DNA of 64,000 nucleotides, taken from positions 1,888,051 through 1,952,050 of the forward strand of contig BCHH01000004.1 of the NCBI GenBank assembly GCA_001599595.1. Reading direction: 5' to 3'. This DNA is from Beverwykella pulmonaria. Taxonomy: Eukaryota; Ascomycota; Dothideomycetes; Pleosporales; Melanommataceae. Positions 12,645 through 23,107 of the stretch are shown here, in pieces. The first letter of the stretch is position 1. The number at the start of each line of letters is the position of its first letter. Below the pieces are notes generated by a model. That model was given only the letters and a program-made list of their open reading frames with translations. It searched no databases and was not told the origin of the DNA. The translations under genes and the position numbers were made by a program.

Positions 12645-13569
12645 TGCGACCTTAACGTTGAGACGAATAGAAAATTGCCGGGAAAGAGACAAGTGGAGAC
12701 GTCGTTGAAGACCTAGGGTCCATCCTTTCCAGTCTAAGGTGCAGGCTAATTTATACCTGCACTCGATGTGCAGGCTTCTCCGCAATCTCAGACCGTGTAT
12801 ACATGCTGTGAACCGAGGTGTCAGCCATGACAAGGGCACAATTCTTCTCAGGATTGCGCAACGGGGTACAGCAACCCCGTTAGCCAAGCGTGCATATTTG
12901 GAGCGGCGATGGCCCCGTAACGAGGCCGGTGTGGCCGTGGCGAGGGTGCCAACATCGGCTTCAAGCTTCCAACGAAAATCCAGACGTTAAAAGTATAGGA
13001 TGGGACGGACGCAGTTCCCAAAACAGGGCGGAAGCAGGGTGTGTTTCCAGGAGAGCTCAAGGCGCTGCTGGAGGCTCAGAAACTTAAAAGGCCACCATGA
13101 GTCGATGGTGAAGTGGTTTAACGGTTCTTCGACTCGTGGCATGTGCGAGATGAGGCCGCGATCTAGCCATGGGCACAGAATTGTGGATCACTGGAGAAAT
13201 CCCGGGATTGCTAGCATGCACTAGTTAGCATTAGGACGTGCTAGGTTAGTCCCGGCCGCACCCCGCCGCACTAATGATGCCCCGAGACCCATGGCATCTC
13301 GCTCGATATGCATTCCGCGTTCCCTCGCCGTGCTGCACCACATGATATGAATGATTGAATGGGCCCGCGCATGAGAGATATGTGACGGGGCTTAGTGACC
13401 AACCTCATTGGCCTCACGATGCACAGGCGGACAGCTTTCCCCATGCGTCGCTGCCATGCCCTGCACATGCCAACGTGCGAGGCTAGTTCTTGGTCAACTG
13501 CGTCTGAGTGTGAACCTGCGCTCTTCGACGCTACCAAAACATACACGCAACATCTGATACACGATCAAT
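12645..13569. promoter_or_regulatory. Shared divergent promoter of permease and beta-galactosidase
   Basis: The 925-bp gap lies between the start codons of two divergent genes that should act in one pathway. It contains GC-rich patches and, at 12860-12881, a perfect inverted repeat (see separate entry). Open frames inside it on both strands have no family features. Joint regulation is inferred from layout, as in the LAC12-LAC4 intergenic region of K. lactis; the sites there are of a different spacing (CGG-N11-CCG). Confidence 0.5.
12860..12881. promoter_or_regulatory. Perfect 8-bp inverted repeat in the divergent promoter
   Basis: AACGGGGT and its exact reverse complement ACCCCGTT flank a 6-nt spacer (ACAGCA). 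The arms contain a CGG...CCG pair, the form bound by Zn2Cys6 dimers. The CGG-to-CCG spacing is 12 nt, one more than the GAL4/LAC9 site. The GGGGT cores also resemble CreA-type sites. Binding is inferred only. Confidence 0.35.
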
Positions 13570-16500
13570 ATGGCCTCTCTCTCGGGCGTACACCCAGCTG
13601 AAGTCCCAGACTGGAACAACCTTAGTGTTCTCCACAAGAACACTCTTCCTCCACGTTCGTACTTCCATGTGTACTCATCTGAACAAGATGCCCTCACATA
13701 CGACGTGAGCAAGTCGAAAGCACACCCTTTGTCTGGCACCTGGAAGTTCCAGCATGCTTACTCGCCATTTGAGGCCCCCGAAGGCTTTGAAGATCCCTCG
13801 TTTGATCGCTCGTCATGGAGCGACATTGCTGTGCCTGGCATGTGGCAGATGCAGGGCTTTGGCAAAGGTCCTCACTACACCAATGTTAAATACCCAATTC
13901 CTGTTGATCCTCCAAATGTGTCGTTCACGGAGAACGAGACGGGCTCCTACGTGAAGACGTTCAAGATACCTGAAGAGCTGAAGGGAGGTCAAATCCGTCT
14001 TCGATTCGAAGGCGTCGACTCTTCCTTCCATGTCTGGGTAAACGGTAAGGAAGTCGGGTACTCTCAGGGCAGCCGGAACCCCGATGAGTTTGATATTACG
14101 GCGCTGGTGGACCGGGAAAGAGAAAACACTCTTGCGGTGAGAGTCTATCAGTTCTGTGACGGAACGTACATTGAAGATCAGGATCAATGGTGGTTGAGTG
14201 GCATGTGAGTAACTTCACTTTATCTCTGTGAAGCATGTGCTAACGTGACTAGCTTCCGCGACGTGCTATTAGTTGGCTTCCATCAGGAGTCTCGTATTGA
14301 AGATCTCCATGTTCAGACCATCTTGGACTCAAACTACGTCAACGCCGAGCTGAAGATCAAAATCAATCTATCAGGATCTGGGAAACTTGAGGTTAAGCTT
14401 CTGGACGTGCAACAAAATGTGGTTGGCTCAGAATCAAAAGATGTCGACAATGAGCCAAATATCGACATCTCTATTCCGGTCGATGACCCTCTGAAATGGA
14501 CAGCCGAGTCACCGAACTTGTATCATTTAGTTATTTCTTACAACTCAGAGCAGTACATCGCGCATCACGTAGGGTTCCGCCAGGTTGAGATGAAGGATGG
14601 CTTGATCAAAGTCAACGGCAAACGAATAGTGTTCCGCGGGGTCAACCGCCACGAACACCACCCTCAATTCGGACGCGCAGTACCACTGGAGTTCATGAAG
14701 CAAGACCTGCTCACGATGAAACGCCACAACATCAACGCTATCCGTACATCCCACCAACTGAATGATCCGCGCCTGTATGCCCTCGCCGATGAACTGGGCT
14801 TCTGGGTTATGGATGAGGCCGATCTCGAGTGCCATGGCTTTGAATGCGTTGCCGATGCAACACTCTCCGTTGATGAACGGGCAATGCCTTTCCGCCAACG
14901 CCAACTCCTCACCAGGGAGAAGGCTGCCAAATGGACTACTGACAATCCCGAATGGACGGCTGCGTACATCGATCGGGCCCAGCATCTGGTCAAGCGAGAT
15001 CAACTGCACCCATCAATTATCGTGTGGAGTCTGGGTAACGAAGCGTTCTTTGGGCGCAATTTTAAGGCGATGTATGAATGGATCAAAAACTTCGACAACA
15101 GCAGGCCGATTCACTACGAAGCCGATATCCATGCAGAGACAATGGACATGTTCTCGAGAATGTACCCTCCAGTTGACGAGATCGTAGCGTTTGCAAAAGA
15201 TGAGAGCAAGAAGAAGCCGCTAGTGCTGTGCGAGTTTGCAAGTCTACACGAAGCTGTCACTCTTAAATAACCAGACTAACTGAAGTACAGGTTCATGCTA
15301 TGGGTAACGGCCCTGGTAATATCAAAGAGTACATTGACGCCTTCTATAAGTATCCCACGCTTCAAGGAGGGTTCGCTTGGGAGTGGGCAAATCATGGTCT
15401 TTTGGCCAAGGATAAGAAGACGGGGGAAGAGTTCTATGCCTATGGTGGCGATTTTGGTGAACTGATCCATGACTCCACATTCGTCATGGATGGCCTAGTC
15501 AACTCCGACCACACCCCCAACGCAGGCTTGATCGAATACAAGAAGGCCATTGAACCTGTACAACTACTTGAAGCCGACGCAAAGAAGCCGAAGTTCATCA
15601 ATCGATACGACTTCATAACTCTAGACCATCTCAAATGCCAGTACATCATCATCTCAGATTCTAGCGTAACATCTAAGACAGGCTCGCTCGATGTCCCACT
15701 TGGAATTGCCCCTGGGCAGGCCTTTGAGCTCGAGCTGCCTGCCGTATCAGATTCAAAACAGGAAACGTTCATCAGCGTTTCCTTCCAGCTGAAGGAGAAG
15801 ACGCCTTACCTCAATGCTGGTTTCGAGCTTGCCACCGCCCAAATTCCCATCACTGCTTCCTCTCCCCAGCCCGTCCCCCCCTCCGCCAAGAAAGACCTGA
15901 AAGTCACCATACCATCGAGAAACGCTCTTAAGATCCAGGGCGAGACAACGACTTGGGCCTTCAATACGCTCCATGGCACGCTCACATCGTGGCTGCAAGG
16001 CTCTACGGAATTGATCTCCAAAGCTCCCGAAATCGACTTCTTCCGCGCCCCAACTGACAACGATATCCCCCAAGACGGCTGGGACTGGAAAGACAAGCTC
16101 TTGAATCTTGCCAAAGTCTCTACCCGTAAGGTCGAATGGTCGCAGCCTTCACCTGGCGAGTTCACCGTCGTTGCGTACCAGCGTGTCGCCCCACCTGTGC
16201 TATCGTGGTCCATAGACTGCACACTCACGTACCGCTTTACCTCTTCCGGGACGTTGCATATCAACGTCGCCGGCACCCCAAAAGGTGAGAATCTTCCCCG
16301 TACACTGCCACGCATCGGGCTTGTAATGGAGCTCCCGCAGGCGTGGCAGTCTGCAAAGTGGTTCGGTCGTGGACCCGGCGAATCATACCGCGATAGCAAG
16401 CTCTCGCAGCCCATCGGCACGTACAGCGTCTCCGCCATAGACGACCTCTGGATCGACTACGAAGTCCCGCAGGAGTCCTCCAACCGGACAGACACCCGCT

Positions 16501-16784
16501 GGTTGGAGCTTCAGAACGGGGGCACTAAGCTCCTGGCCAAGCTTTTGGATGAACAAGGGAAGCTGCAACATTTTGACTGGCAAGCTGCACATTATCGAAT
16601 GAAGGATGTAGCGGACGCAAAACACCCGTATGAGTTGCGGAAGTTGAAGAGAGAGGAGGTAGTGTTGAGGTTGGATTATAAACACCATGGGCTAGGGAGC
16701 GGGAGTTGCGGTCCGAGGACGTTAGATGAGTATTCTTTGTTGACGGGTCCATTTCAGTTTGAGGTGCTTATGCAGATGTCTTAG
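13570..16784 (+). CDS. Beta-galactosidase, glycoside hydrolase family 2 (LacZ/LAC4 type)
   Basis: Three exons, 13570-14204, 14253-15237 and 15291-16784, give 1037 aa, the usual size for LacZ/LAC4 enzymes. It hydrolyses lactose and other beta-galactosides and has no signal peptide, so it should be intracellular. Domains: GH2 sugar-binding domain (about 50-200, with WQMQGFGKGPHYTN), an Ig-like domain, the TIM barrel (about 320-620, with VNRHEHHPQFG and MDEADLECHGFE), and the C-terminal small-chain domain (about 750-1030, with FFRAPTDNDIPQDGWDWK). The acid/base Glu is E475 in WSLGNEAFFGRN and the nucleophile is E539 in VLCEFVHAMGNGPG. Intron 1 is GT-AG (48 nt). Intron 2 (15238-15290) has a GCAAGT donor and TACAG acceptor, a GC-AG intron that falls two codons after the nucleophile. 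Divergent from a lactose-permease-like gene. Confidence 0.93.
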
Positions 16785-17149
16785 AGGTCGATGGAAGGCT
16801 TGATTTGAGGAGGAATATAGATGGCAGTAGGCTTACCATCTCGAAATTTGACGCCGAATCACAGTAATGGCAAATTGTAAATTTTTCATACGGAAAACCT
16901 AGTCTCGAATAATACCGTTACGTCCCCACAATTCCTTAGCAGGTTCTTTGGAAGTGTCAAGAGGGCTCTTCATCTGGCTGGGGAACCCCTATATATTAGG
17001 TTACATGCTGAAAACGTGCCTGTGACGAAACACCAAATAAATCGGAATGAAGGCTCACTGAATTGACAATACTACGCGATAGGGAGAGTGATAGATGTAT
17101 AAACATCTACGATCCCATTTGGCCCCAAACAATTTCATTCCTCCAAATC
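16785..17149. other. Convergent 3' spacer
   Basis: 365 bases between the stop codons of the beta-galactosidase and of the CVNH gene, which face each other. AT-rich; presumably both 3' UTRs. Nothing else seen. Confidence 0.5.
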
Positions 17150-18103
17150 CTACGTATCCCCATTAAAGGCCGGCCTAATAGTAAGCGCCCTCACTCTCTG
17201 TGCCCCAAATTTCTTACACACACCTACCTCCTCCGGCCCTACCTTCTCAATCAACTGCGCGCACCCCTCATCCGCATACCCCAGGACCTCCCATGCGCCC
17301 TCGCTCACCAACTTCAGCACTTCCCACTGAAAATGATGGTCGGGGAAGTAGATGATCGGCACAAGACAAGTGACCGGGCCATCCATGAAGAATACGGAGT
17401 CGTGTGTGTCTGTGACATTGGTGGAGGTGGTGCAACTGTTAGCCACGTCTTTGCAGAAGTCGAAGGACTCATTTCCGGCTTCGGGGCAGGTGGCATGTCC
17501 GCCAAAGGAGTAGGATAGATCGGTTGGGATGGGATATTTGGAGGGGGCGGATGGAGGGGTGGGAGTGGATGTGAGGTTGGAGAGGAGGTGGCCCGCGTAG
17601 ACGGATATGTGCTCGTCTGAGGGCTGTTAGACGAAATCCTGGTAAGGGAGAGGGGAGCGTTGAAGACCAAGAATGAGGGGAATGCCTATAATATTGGGAG
17701 GCTTCCCGGTGTTCCAGCTTGTGCCGCATGTGCAGCTTAGTGTTGCGTTCGTGGCAATTGTGCAGTCTTTGCATGTACGCGCGTAATTGCCACTGTGTCG
17801 CGCATGTTAAATGGAATCTTCGTGATTTATTTCTGTAGCATGGAGCGCCACGTACTCTGCTTTCCACTTGAGCGATCCGTCGTTATTCTCAACTTTGTTG
17901 TCGAGATATACGGCGCTCTGGATCCTTGTCGTTGAGTCTTGGCCGGTGAGACAGTCCCCTATTAGCCACTTCTTTCGGTATTCAAGGTTGATGCATTGAG
18001 TGCTTATAGGAGCTGGGGTGGCGTCTCGATGAGAGATTGTGGGAGCAGCACGTGCAAGCGAGAAGCCAGTGGCCAGCAATGAAAGCATGGACGAATGTTT
18101 CAT
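17150..18103 (-). CDS. Secreted CVNH (cyanovirin-N homology) lectin-like protein
   Basis: Minus strand, exons 18103-17856, 17792-17668 and 17616-17150, give 279 aa. A signal peptide is clear (MKHSSMLSLLATGFSLARA, cleaved near residue 19-20). Two CVNH half-repeats follow. The first reads CINLEYRKKWLIGDCL to SAVYLDNKVENNDGSLKW. The second reads GNYARTCKDCTIATNATLSC and, across intron 2, ILDEHISVYAGHL, the standard closing block. Intron 1 uses GTACGT. Intron 2 (17667-17617) has a weak GTCTTC donor, a CTAAC branch and a CTCAG acceptor; it removes an in-frame TAA and restores the motif. The last 140 residues extend past the lectin core with several cysteines and potential N-glycosylation sites; I do not recognise them. 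CVNH proteins bind mannose-type glycans, so a cell-wall or host-glycan role is possible. A TATA-like TATATAAA lies about 105 nt upstream. Confidence 0.75.
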
Positions 18104-19421
18104 GTTGAAGGTTATTCCAACAAGGTCGGACCTTAGCGTATGGGTTGTAACGACAGCTAACGCTAGATAGATGCTTGACAAAGATCGACGTGCGAGGGCG
18201 TAGCAATTTATATATCGCGTAGTTCATAATATGTCTGTGTGGCGGCTAAGAAGTCATGAAGTACATGTCATTCCATCCAACCTGCCGCTTCTTGGCTATG
18301 TGCGGAACTCAAATCTTGGAGATGGAGTGATTATGGACGCGAGATACTTTTCGATTGGCTGGTTGGAGGTACGTAGGATGCAGCTGCTTACATAGGAAGG
18401 CCTATGTATTTAACCGCATGTGTCACGTGGCTACTCCGCGCCTTTTAGATTGCATATTCCAAATTGTTCAGTATGCTGCAAATGAAAGAACAGGTTGTTT
18501 ATCTAATTTGACTTCAGTGCGGCGAGGATGTATTTCGGTGCACTCGTGCGAGTGCTAATTGTTCGTCTACGTTGGCCAGTAGCCAGTTGGACTTCTGACA
18601 CAGGGCAATATGAACATGTCGATGCACGGACCATGATGGGAACGGCTATCACACTTTCTTGCATAGATGTTAGCTGGAGGCCTTTGAAAAAGCTTTACGG
18701 TACTGACAAATATGGAATTAGACCCACACAGCCCGAATAATTCGCCCAGTTTCTGCTTCTTGGGCTGCTGCGGTTAGCAGTATATTGTTCCAACATTCAG
18801 ACACATGACATACTTGCCTGGCTCGTTTCTAGCAGCTACAGAGCAGTGTACTCTTCATCTGGTTCTTCATCTGGTATCCTTGTCTCTGTTTCGTCAATAC
18901 CCTTGGGCTTGGTTTCCTGTTCTTGAAGTCTTCTCCATTCGATCTGCGTGACGCATCCGCATGGAATAGAAGACTCTCGTGAAGTCAAAAACGTGCGGTA
19001 CGGGTCGAGGAGTGACGAAAGACTTAGTATGGAGCAGCTGAAGAGTGGTGAATTGATGGAGGTGGATTTTGGATGCTGCCGCCACATGGTTCGCTAAGAT
19101 ATGACTAAGCGACTTCATCCTCCCTCTTCCGTCTCCAGCTCTTCCAAGTCTTCGCTTCTTCTCACCTTCGCTCGCTTGCCATACATCCCACTTTCGTGTC
19201 GTCATGTCTCCACCGCGCCACTCGCCATTTTCGCTCAATGGAAGTAAAGGTGGGGCAGCATCGGCGGCAATTGGGCCGAGCGACATCGGTATGGTGTTGC
19301 ATTGATAAAGACATGAATTGTTACTGCCACGCTGCCGCACCTTCACTATCACACACGCCCTCTCCACGTTTTTTCCGCTCATCCATCTTCCCGTGAACAG
19401 CTACAAGCCACTCTTCCCATC
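18104..19421. other. Shared upstream region of the CVNH and dehydrogenase genes
   Basis: 1.3 kb between divergent starts. TATATAAA on the minus strand at about 18208-18215 can serve the CVNH gene. Two overlapping minus-strand frames at 18836-19118 are open but conflict with each other and have no family hit I recognise. A pyrimidine-rich tract runs just before the dehydrogenase start. Confidence 0.45.
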
Positions 19422-20681
19422 ATGTCCTCCCCCAAGACGATCCGCTGGGGCATTCTGGCGACGGGCGGCATTGCCCAGACGTTGTGAGTACCCCGCGCCG
19501 CTGCAGTTCTTCTGGCGCACTGCCTGATGGGTATCCTCAGCACCAAGGACCTCCTCGTTGACCCTGCCACCCGCGGCGTCACCAATGTCAAGCACACAGT
19601 CGTTGCAGCGGCCTCCTCTTCCTCCAAGACACGCGCCGAGCAGTTCCTCAAGGACACGGGCTCACCCTCGGATGCGAAGGCCTATGGCTCGTATGACGAG
19701 TTGGTGAAGGATGCAAACATTGATATTGTGTATATTGCCACGCCGCATTCGCACCACTATCAAAATGCCATGCTCTGCCTGGAGGCTGGCAAAAACGTGC
19801 TCTGCGAGAAGGCATTCACCGTGAACGCCGCCCAGGCGAGGAAACTCGCCCAAAAGGCCAAGGAGAAGAACCTCTTCCTCATGGAGGCAGTCTGGACGCG
19901 ATACTTTCCCCTCTCCATCTACGTGCGAGACCTCATCACATCCGGCAGCATTGGTCCCATTGCCCGCGTGCTCGCCGACAACAGCATGGCCACGAACCCA
20001 GAGGAAGCTTGGAGCGACGGCAAGCATCGGATGGTGAATCCTGACCTCGCCGGCGGGGCCTTGCTTGATCTCGGCATCTACAGCTTGACCTGGGTGTTCC
20101 AGACCCTGTATCACACCCAGCCAGCCGACACCCGGAAACCGCCCAAGGTGCTGGCCGCACTCAAGTCTTATGGACAGACAGGATCAGCCGACGAAACGAC
20201 AACCATTGTCCTCACATTTCCTCGTCCTGCCGAGGCGGGCGGCGACGCGCATGCCATTGCAACCACTTCCCTCCGCGTTGCCACAGCGCCAAATGGCGCC
20301 GACGACGTGCCTGGAATCCGCATTCAAGGGCCCAAGGGCGAGATCCAGGTCTTCCCTCCTGCATTCCGCCCTACACGAACCCGAATCATTCTCAAGGACG
20401 GCACTGTCGAAGATAAGCAGTGGCCGCAACCTGGTCCTGGGAAAGGCAGCGGCTGGTACAACGGTTTTGGCGGTTCATATCAAGCCGAGGGCGAGGGCCA
20501 GGGTATGTTTTGGGAAGCAGATGAGGCTGCGTTCGCGCTCGTCGAGGGTAGGAAGGAAGGCAAGTACGAAGACCTCGCCGAGAGCATCCTCATTATGGAG
20601 GTCATGGACGAGGTGAGGAAACAAGGTGGACTGGTCTATCCGGAGAAGATCGAGTCGACAGCGTACCCTGTGCAACTGTAA
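19422..20681 (+). CDS. Gfo/Idh/MocA oxidoreductase (dihydrodiol / D-xylose dehydrogenase-like)
   Basis: Two exons (19422-19483, 19541-20681) around a 57-nt GTGAGT...CTCAG intron give 400 aa. The intron splits the dinucleotide-binding loop: RWGILATGGIAQTF-TKDLLVDP. The N-terminal Rossmann fold is followed by IVYIATPHSHHYQNA and the catalytic-lysine block CEKAFTVN (about residue 109; the family usually has EKP). EAVWTRYFPL and LLDLGIYSLTWVFQ belong to the dimeric dihydrodiol dehydrogenase and NADP-dependent D-xylose dehydrogenase branch. The likely reaction is NAD(P)-linked oxidation of a sugar or trans-diol in the cytosol. Its place next to lactose and polysaccharide genes favours a sugar substrate, but that is inference. 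Length and C-terminus are normal. Confidence 0.9.
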
Positions 20682-21964
20682 GCCGCTTCTCGGGTCTCGA
20701 TATTACCAAATGCGTGCCCATCTCGGTTCCAATCCAGCATTCTCTTGGCCATAGTATAATAGAGCCCGACAGCTGGAGAATTTCATCTCCAGCAATCAAC
20801 GCCTCGTGGCTTCTGTACGACATCATGACGTCTATTGTTTTTTGATGTCGGTCATCATAGTCGAGTTTTTCCGCGTCATAATCCCTTCGTTTCAAGTCGC
20901 GCCGCCAAGTTGTTTCGTTTATGGACCTTCTCAATAGTTAGCTAATGTCCACGATTTCGACCGACCTTGTTCGAGACCGCATCGCGAGGCACCATCATTC
21001 ATCCTATTCACATTTTCCATTTTTCCATTCATGCCATCTTCAACTTCACCAAACGTCGTGCATTCAGCCTGATTTTGCCGATTCGGCTCACTCCGAGGGG
21101 TAAACCTGGAGAACCCTGGCAGCTGCGACCTAGCGCCGCCGACCTTCATCAACCTCAATCAAAACAAAGTGTTTTCAATTATTACGCAGCCCTCGCGCCT
21201 GGTTATTCGGCTCCTGATGAGAACAAACCAGGAAACCAGTTCTGTTGTGCAACCATTGTCGGGACACAGGCCGTCGTGCAATTCTCCATGGAGTCCTTCG
21301 CGCCTTTTCCACCACTTATCTCCATTTGGGAAACTGGTTACGGTAATGAATGGCGTAGCATGATGGTGTGACTTCAAATTGTTTGCTGTCTTCAGAGCCG
21401 CCAATACTGCTGGTCCGGAGTAGTCAAGGCAACGTCAATAATTTCATCCGCCGGTTGCATTCCCGCACCCTTTACGCTATTGAAATAGTATACCCCTCCA
21501 ATAGTCAGGCCTCTATACCCCCATCACCATCTGCCAGAAAATTGTGCGCAACGACCACTACGGTTTGTGCGTTTCAGGCTCGGGTAATGCCCTTCCCAAT
21601 CAGACTGGATGTTTTACGCCTGGAAAATTTCCCGCGTCGCCCGCAGGACCGTTTGTGGGGTAAAACATCCTGGCTTATATGTACCACAAGCTTCTTTTCT
21701 TAATTTATTTTGAGGTCATGCGAGTGTTGCCGACCAAACGCAACAATCTTAATTTCTCTTTTTGGGGTTGTCAAGGAAGAAACGGAACACACAAGCCATG
21801 TGAAGCCAGGATTTAGGAACGCTCGACGCCTTCCCTCATCTTGAGGCAAGCCGGGTATATATAGCTGTTAATCTGGTCCCACGGTGGAGAGGTAGAGCTC
21901 CGTTGAACCTTTTTCCACCGTTCCAATAACTGTCCTGTCTTCATCTAATCTATCATATATCACC
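20682..21964. other. Intergenic region with TATA box of the LPMO gene
   Basis: About 1.3 kb between two same-strand genes. TATATATAG at 21856-21864 lies about 100 nt before the LPMO start and is its likely TATA box. A repeated CCACGGTGG/CCACCGTTCC motif lies at about 21880-21925. Other open frames have no family motifs. Confidence 0.5.
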
Positions 21965-23107
21965 ATGAAGACCGCCATCCTCACGGGCATTACAGCCTTG
22001 GCGACAGGAGTCGTAGGTCATTCCACTTTCCAAGAGCTCTGGGTCAACGGGAAAGATCAGATAAGTAGTCTCGCGTGAAATACCGATGCTCATGACTGAC
22101 CTCTCTTCACGGGTCGGTATGTGCGAGGCTCCCAGTTAGTAACAGCCCTGTTACAAGTGTCACAGGCACCGACATTCGATGTGAGTACCCCTACCGTCGT
22201 TCCAAGCCACCCCGTCTAATTCATTATAGGCAATGCCAATCAAGGCTTCGCGGCTTCGAAATGCAGTGTAGCAGCTGGCGGAACCGTCACCATCGAAATG
22301 CACGCACAACCCAACGACCGCTCATGTGCGAACGAGGCCATTGGCGGAGCCCACTACGGCCCCGTACTGGTTTACATGAGCAAAGTTGCCGACTCAGCTA
22401 CCGCCGACGGCTCAAGTAGCTTCTTTAAAGTCTTCGAGGACACCTGGGGCAAGGCATCGTCAACATCGCAGGGCTCAGATGACTACTGGGGCACCAAGGA
22501 CCTCAACTTGAACTGTGGAAAAATGGACGTCAAGATCCCGTCCGATCTGGCTCCTGGAGATTACCTCCTCCGTGCAGAGGCTATTGCCCTGCATTCTGCA
22601 TCCTCGGCTGGCGGCGCGCAGTTCTATATTACGTAAGTATATTTTCTCAAAAGTAAATAGACAGCACAATCTAATCAGTTTGTTAGCTGCTACCAAATCA
22701 CCGTCACCGGTGGTGGATCTTCGAATCCAGCAGGCGTCTCCTTCCCCGGCGCATATAAAGCCACCGACCCAGGCATCCAGATCAACATCTATCAACAACT
22801 CAGCACTTACATCGCACCCGGCCCGACAGTCATCGCAGGTGGAGTCGAAGCCGTTGCCGGAAAGGCTGGAAGCGTTGTCACTGCAACAGGTGGCGCTTCG
22901 GCAGCGCCCACCGCTACCGTCACCAAGGCTGTTGTATCATCGACGCTGCAGACGTCCGTGAAGCCTACCACCACTGCTGGATCGGGGACGTGCAGTGCGG
23001 TTGCGAAGTATGATCAGTGTGGTGGGACTGGATGGACGGGTTGCACGACGTGTGTCTCAGGAAGCACGTGTAAAGCGCTGAATGCATATTACTCGCAGTG
23101 TCAGTAG
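21965..23107 (+). CDS. AA9 lytic polysaccharide monooxygenase with CBM1
   Basis: Four exons, 21965-22060, 22111-22180, 22230-22632 and 22687-23107, give 329 aa. An 18-residue signal peptide ends VVG, leaving His19 as the N-terminal copper ligand ([11 protein letters not shown]). The second His ligand is H97 in [15 protein letters not shown]; the axial tyrosine is Y188 in GAQFYIT with Q186 beside it. A Thr/Ser/Ala-rich linker leads to a CBM1 with the usual cysteines ([18 protein letters not shown]). The enzyme cleaves cellulose or related beta-glucans oxidatively outside the cell. Introns 2 and 3 are ordinary GT-AG. Intron 1 (22061-22110, 50 nt) starts ATAAGT and ends TTCAC; removing it exactly joins GKDQ to [15 protein letters not shown], the family sequence. 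No GT-AG alternative keeps that text, so this looks like a U2-type AT-AC intron. Confidence 0.92.

Noticed and set aside
18836..19118. Possible small mitochondrial-type protein on the minus strand
   Set aside because: Two frames are open at once (ATG at 19087 and at 19118). Neither matches a family I know, so no gene was called; RNA data would decide.
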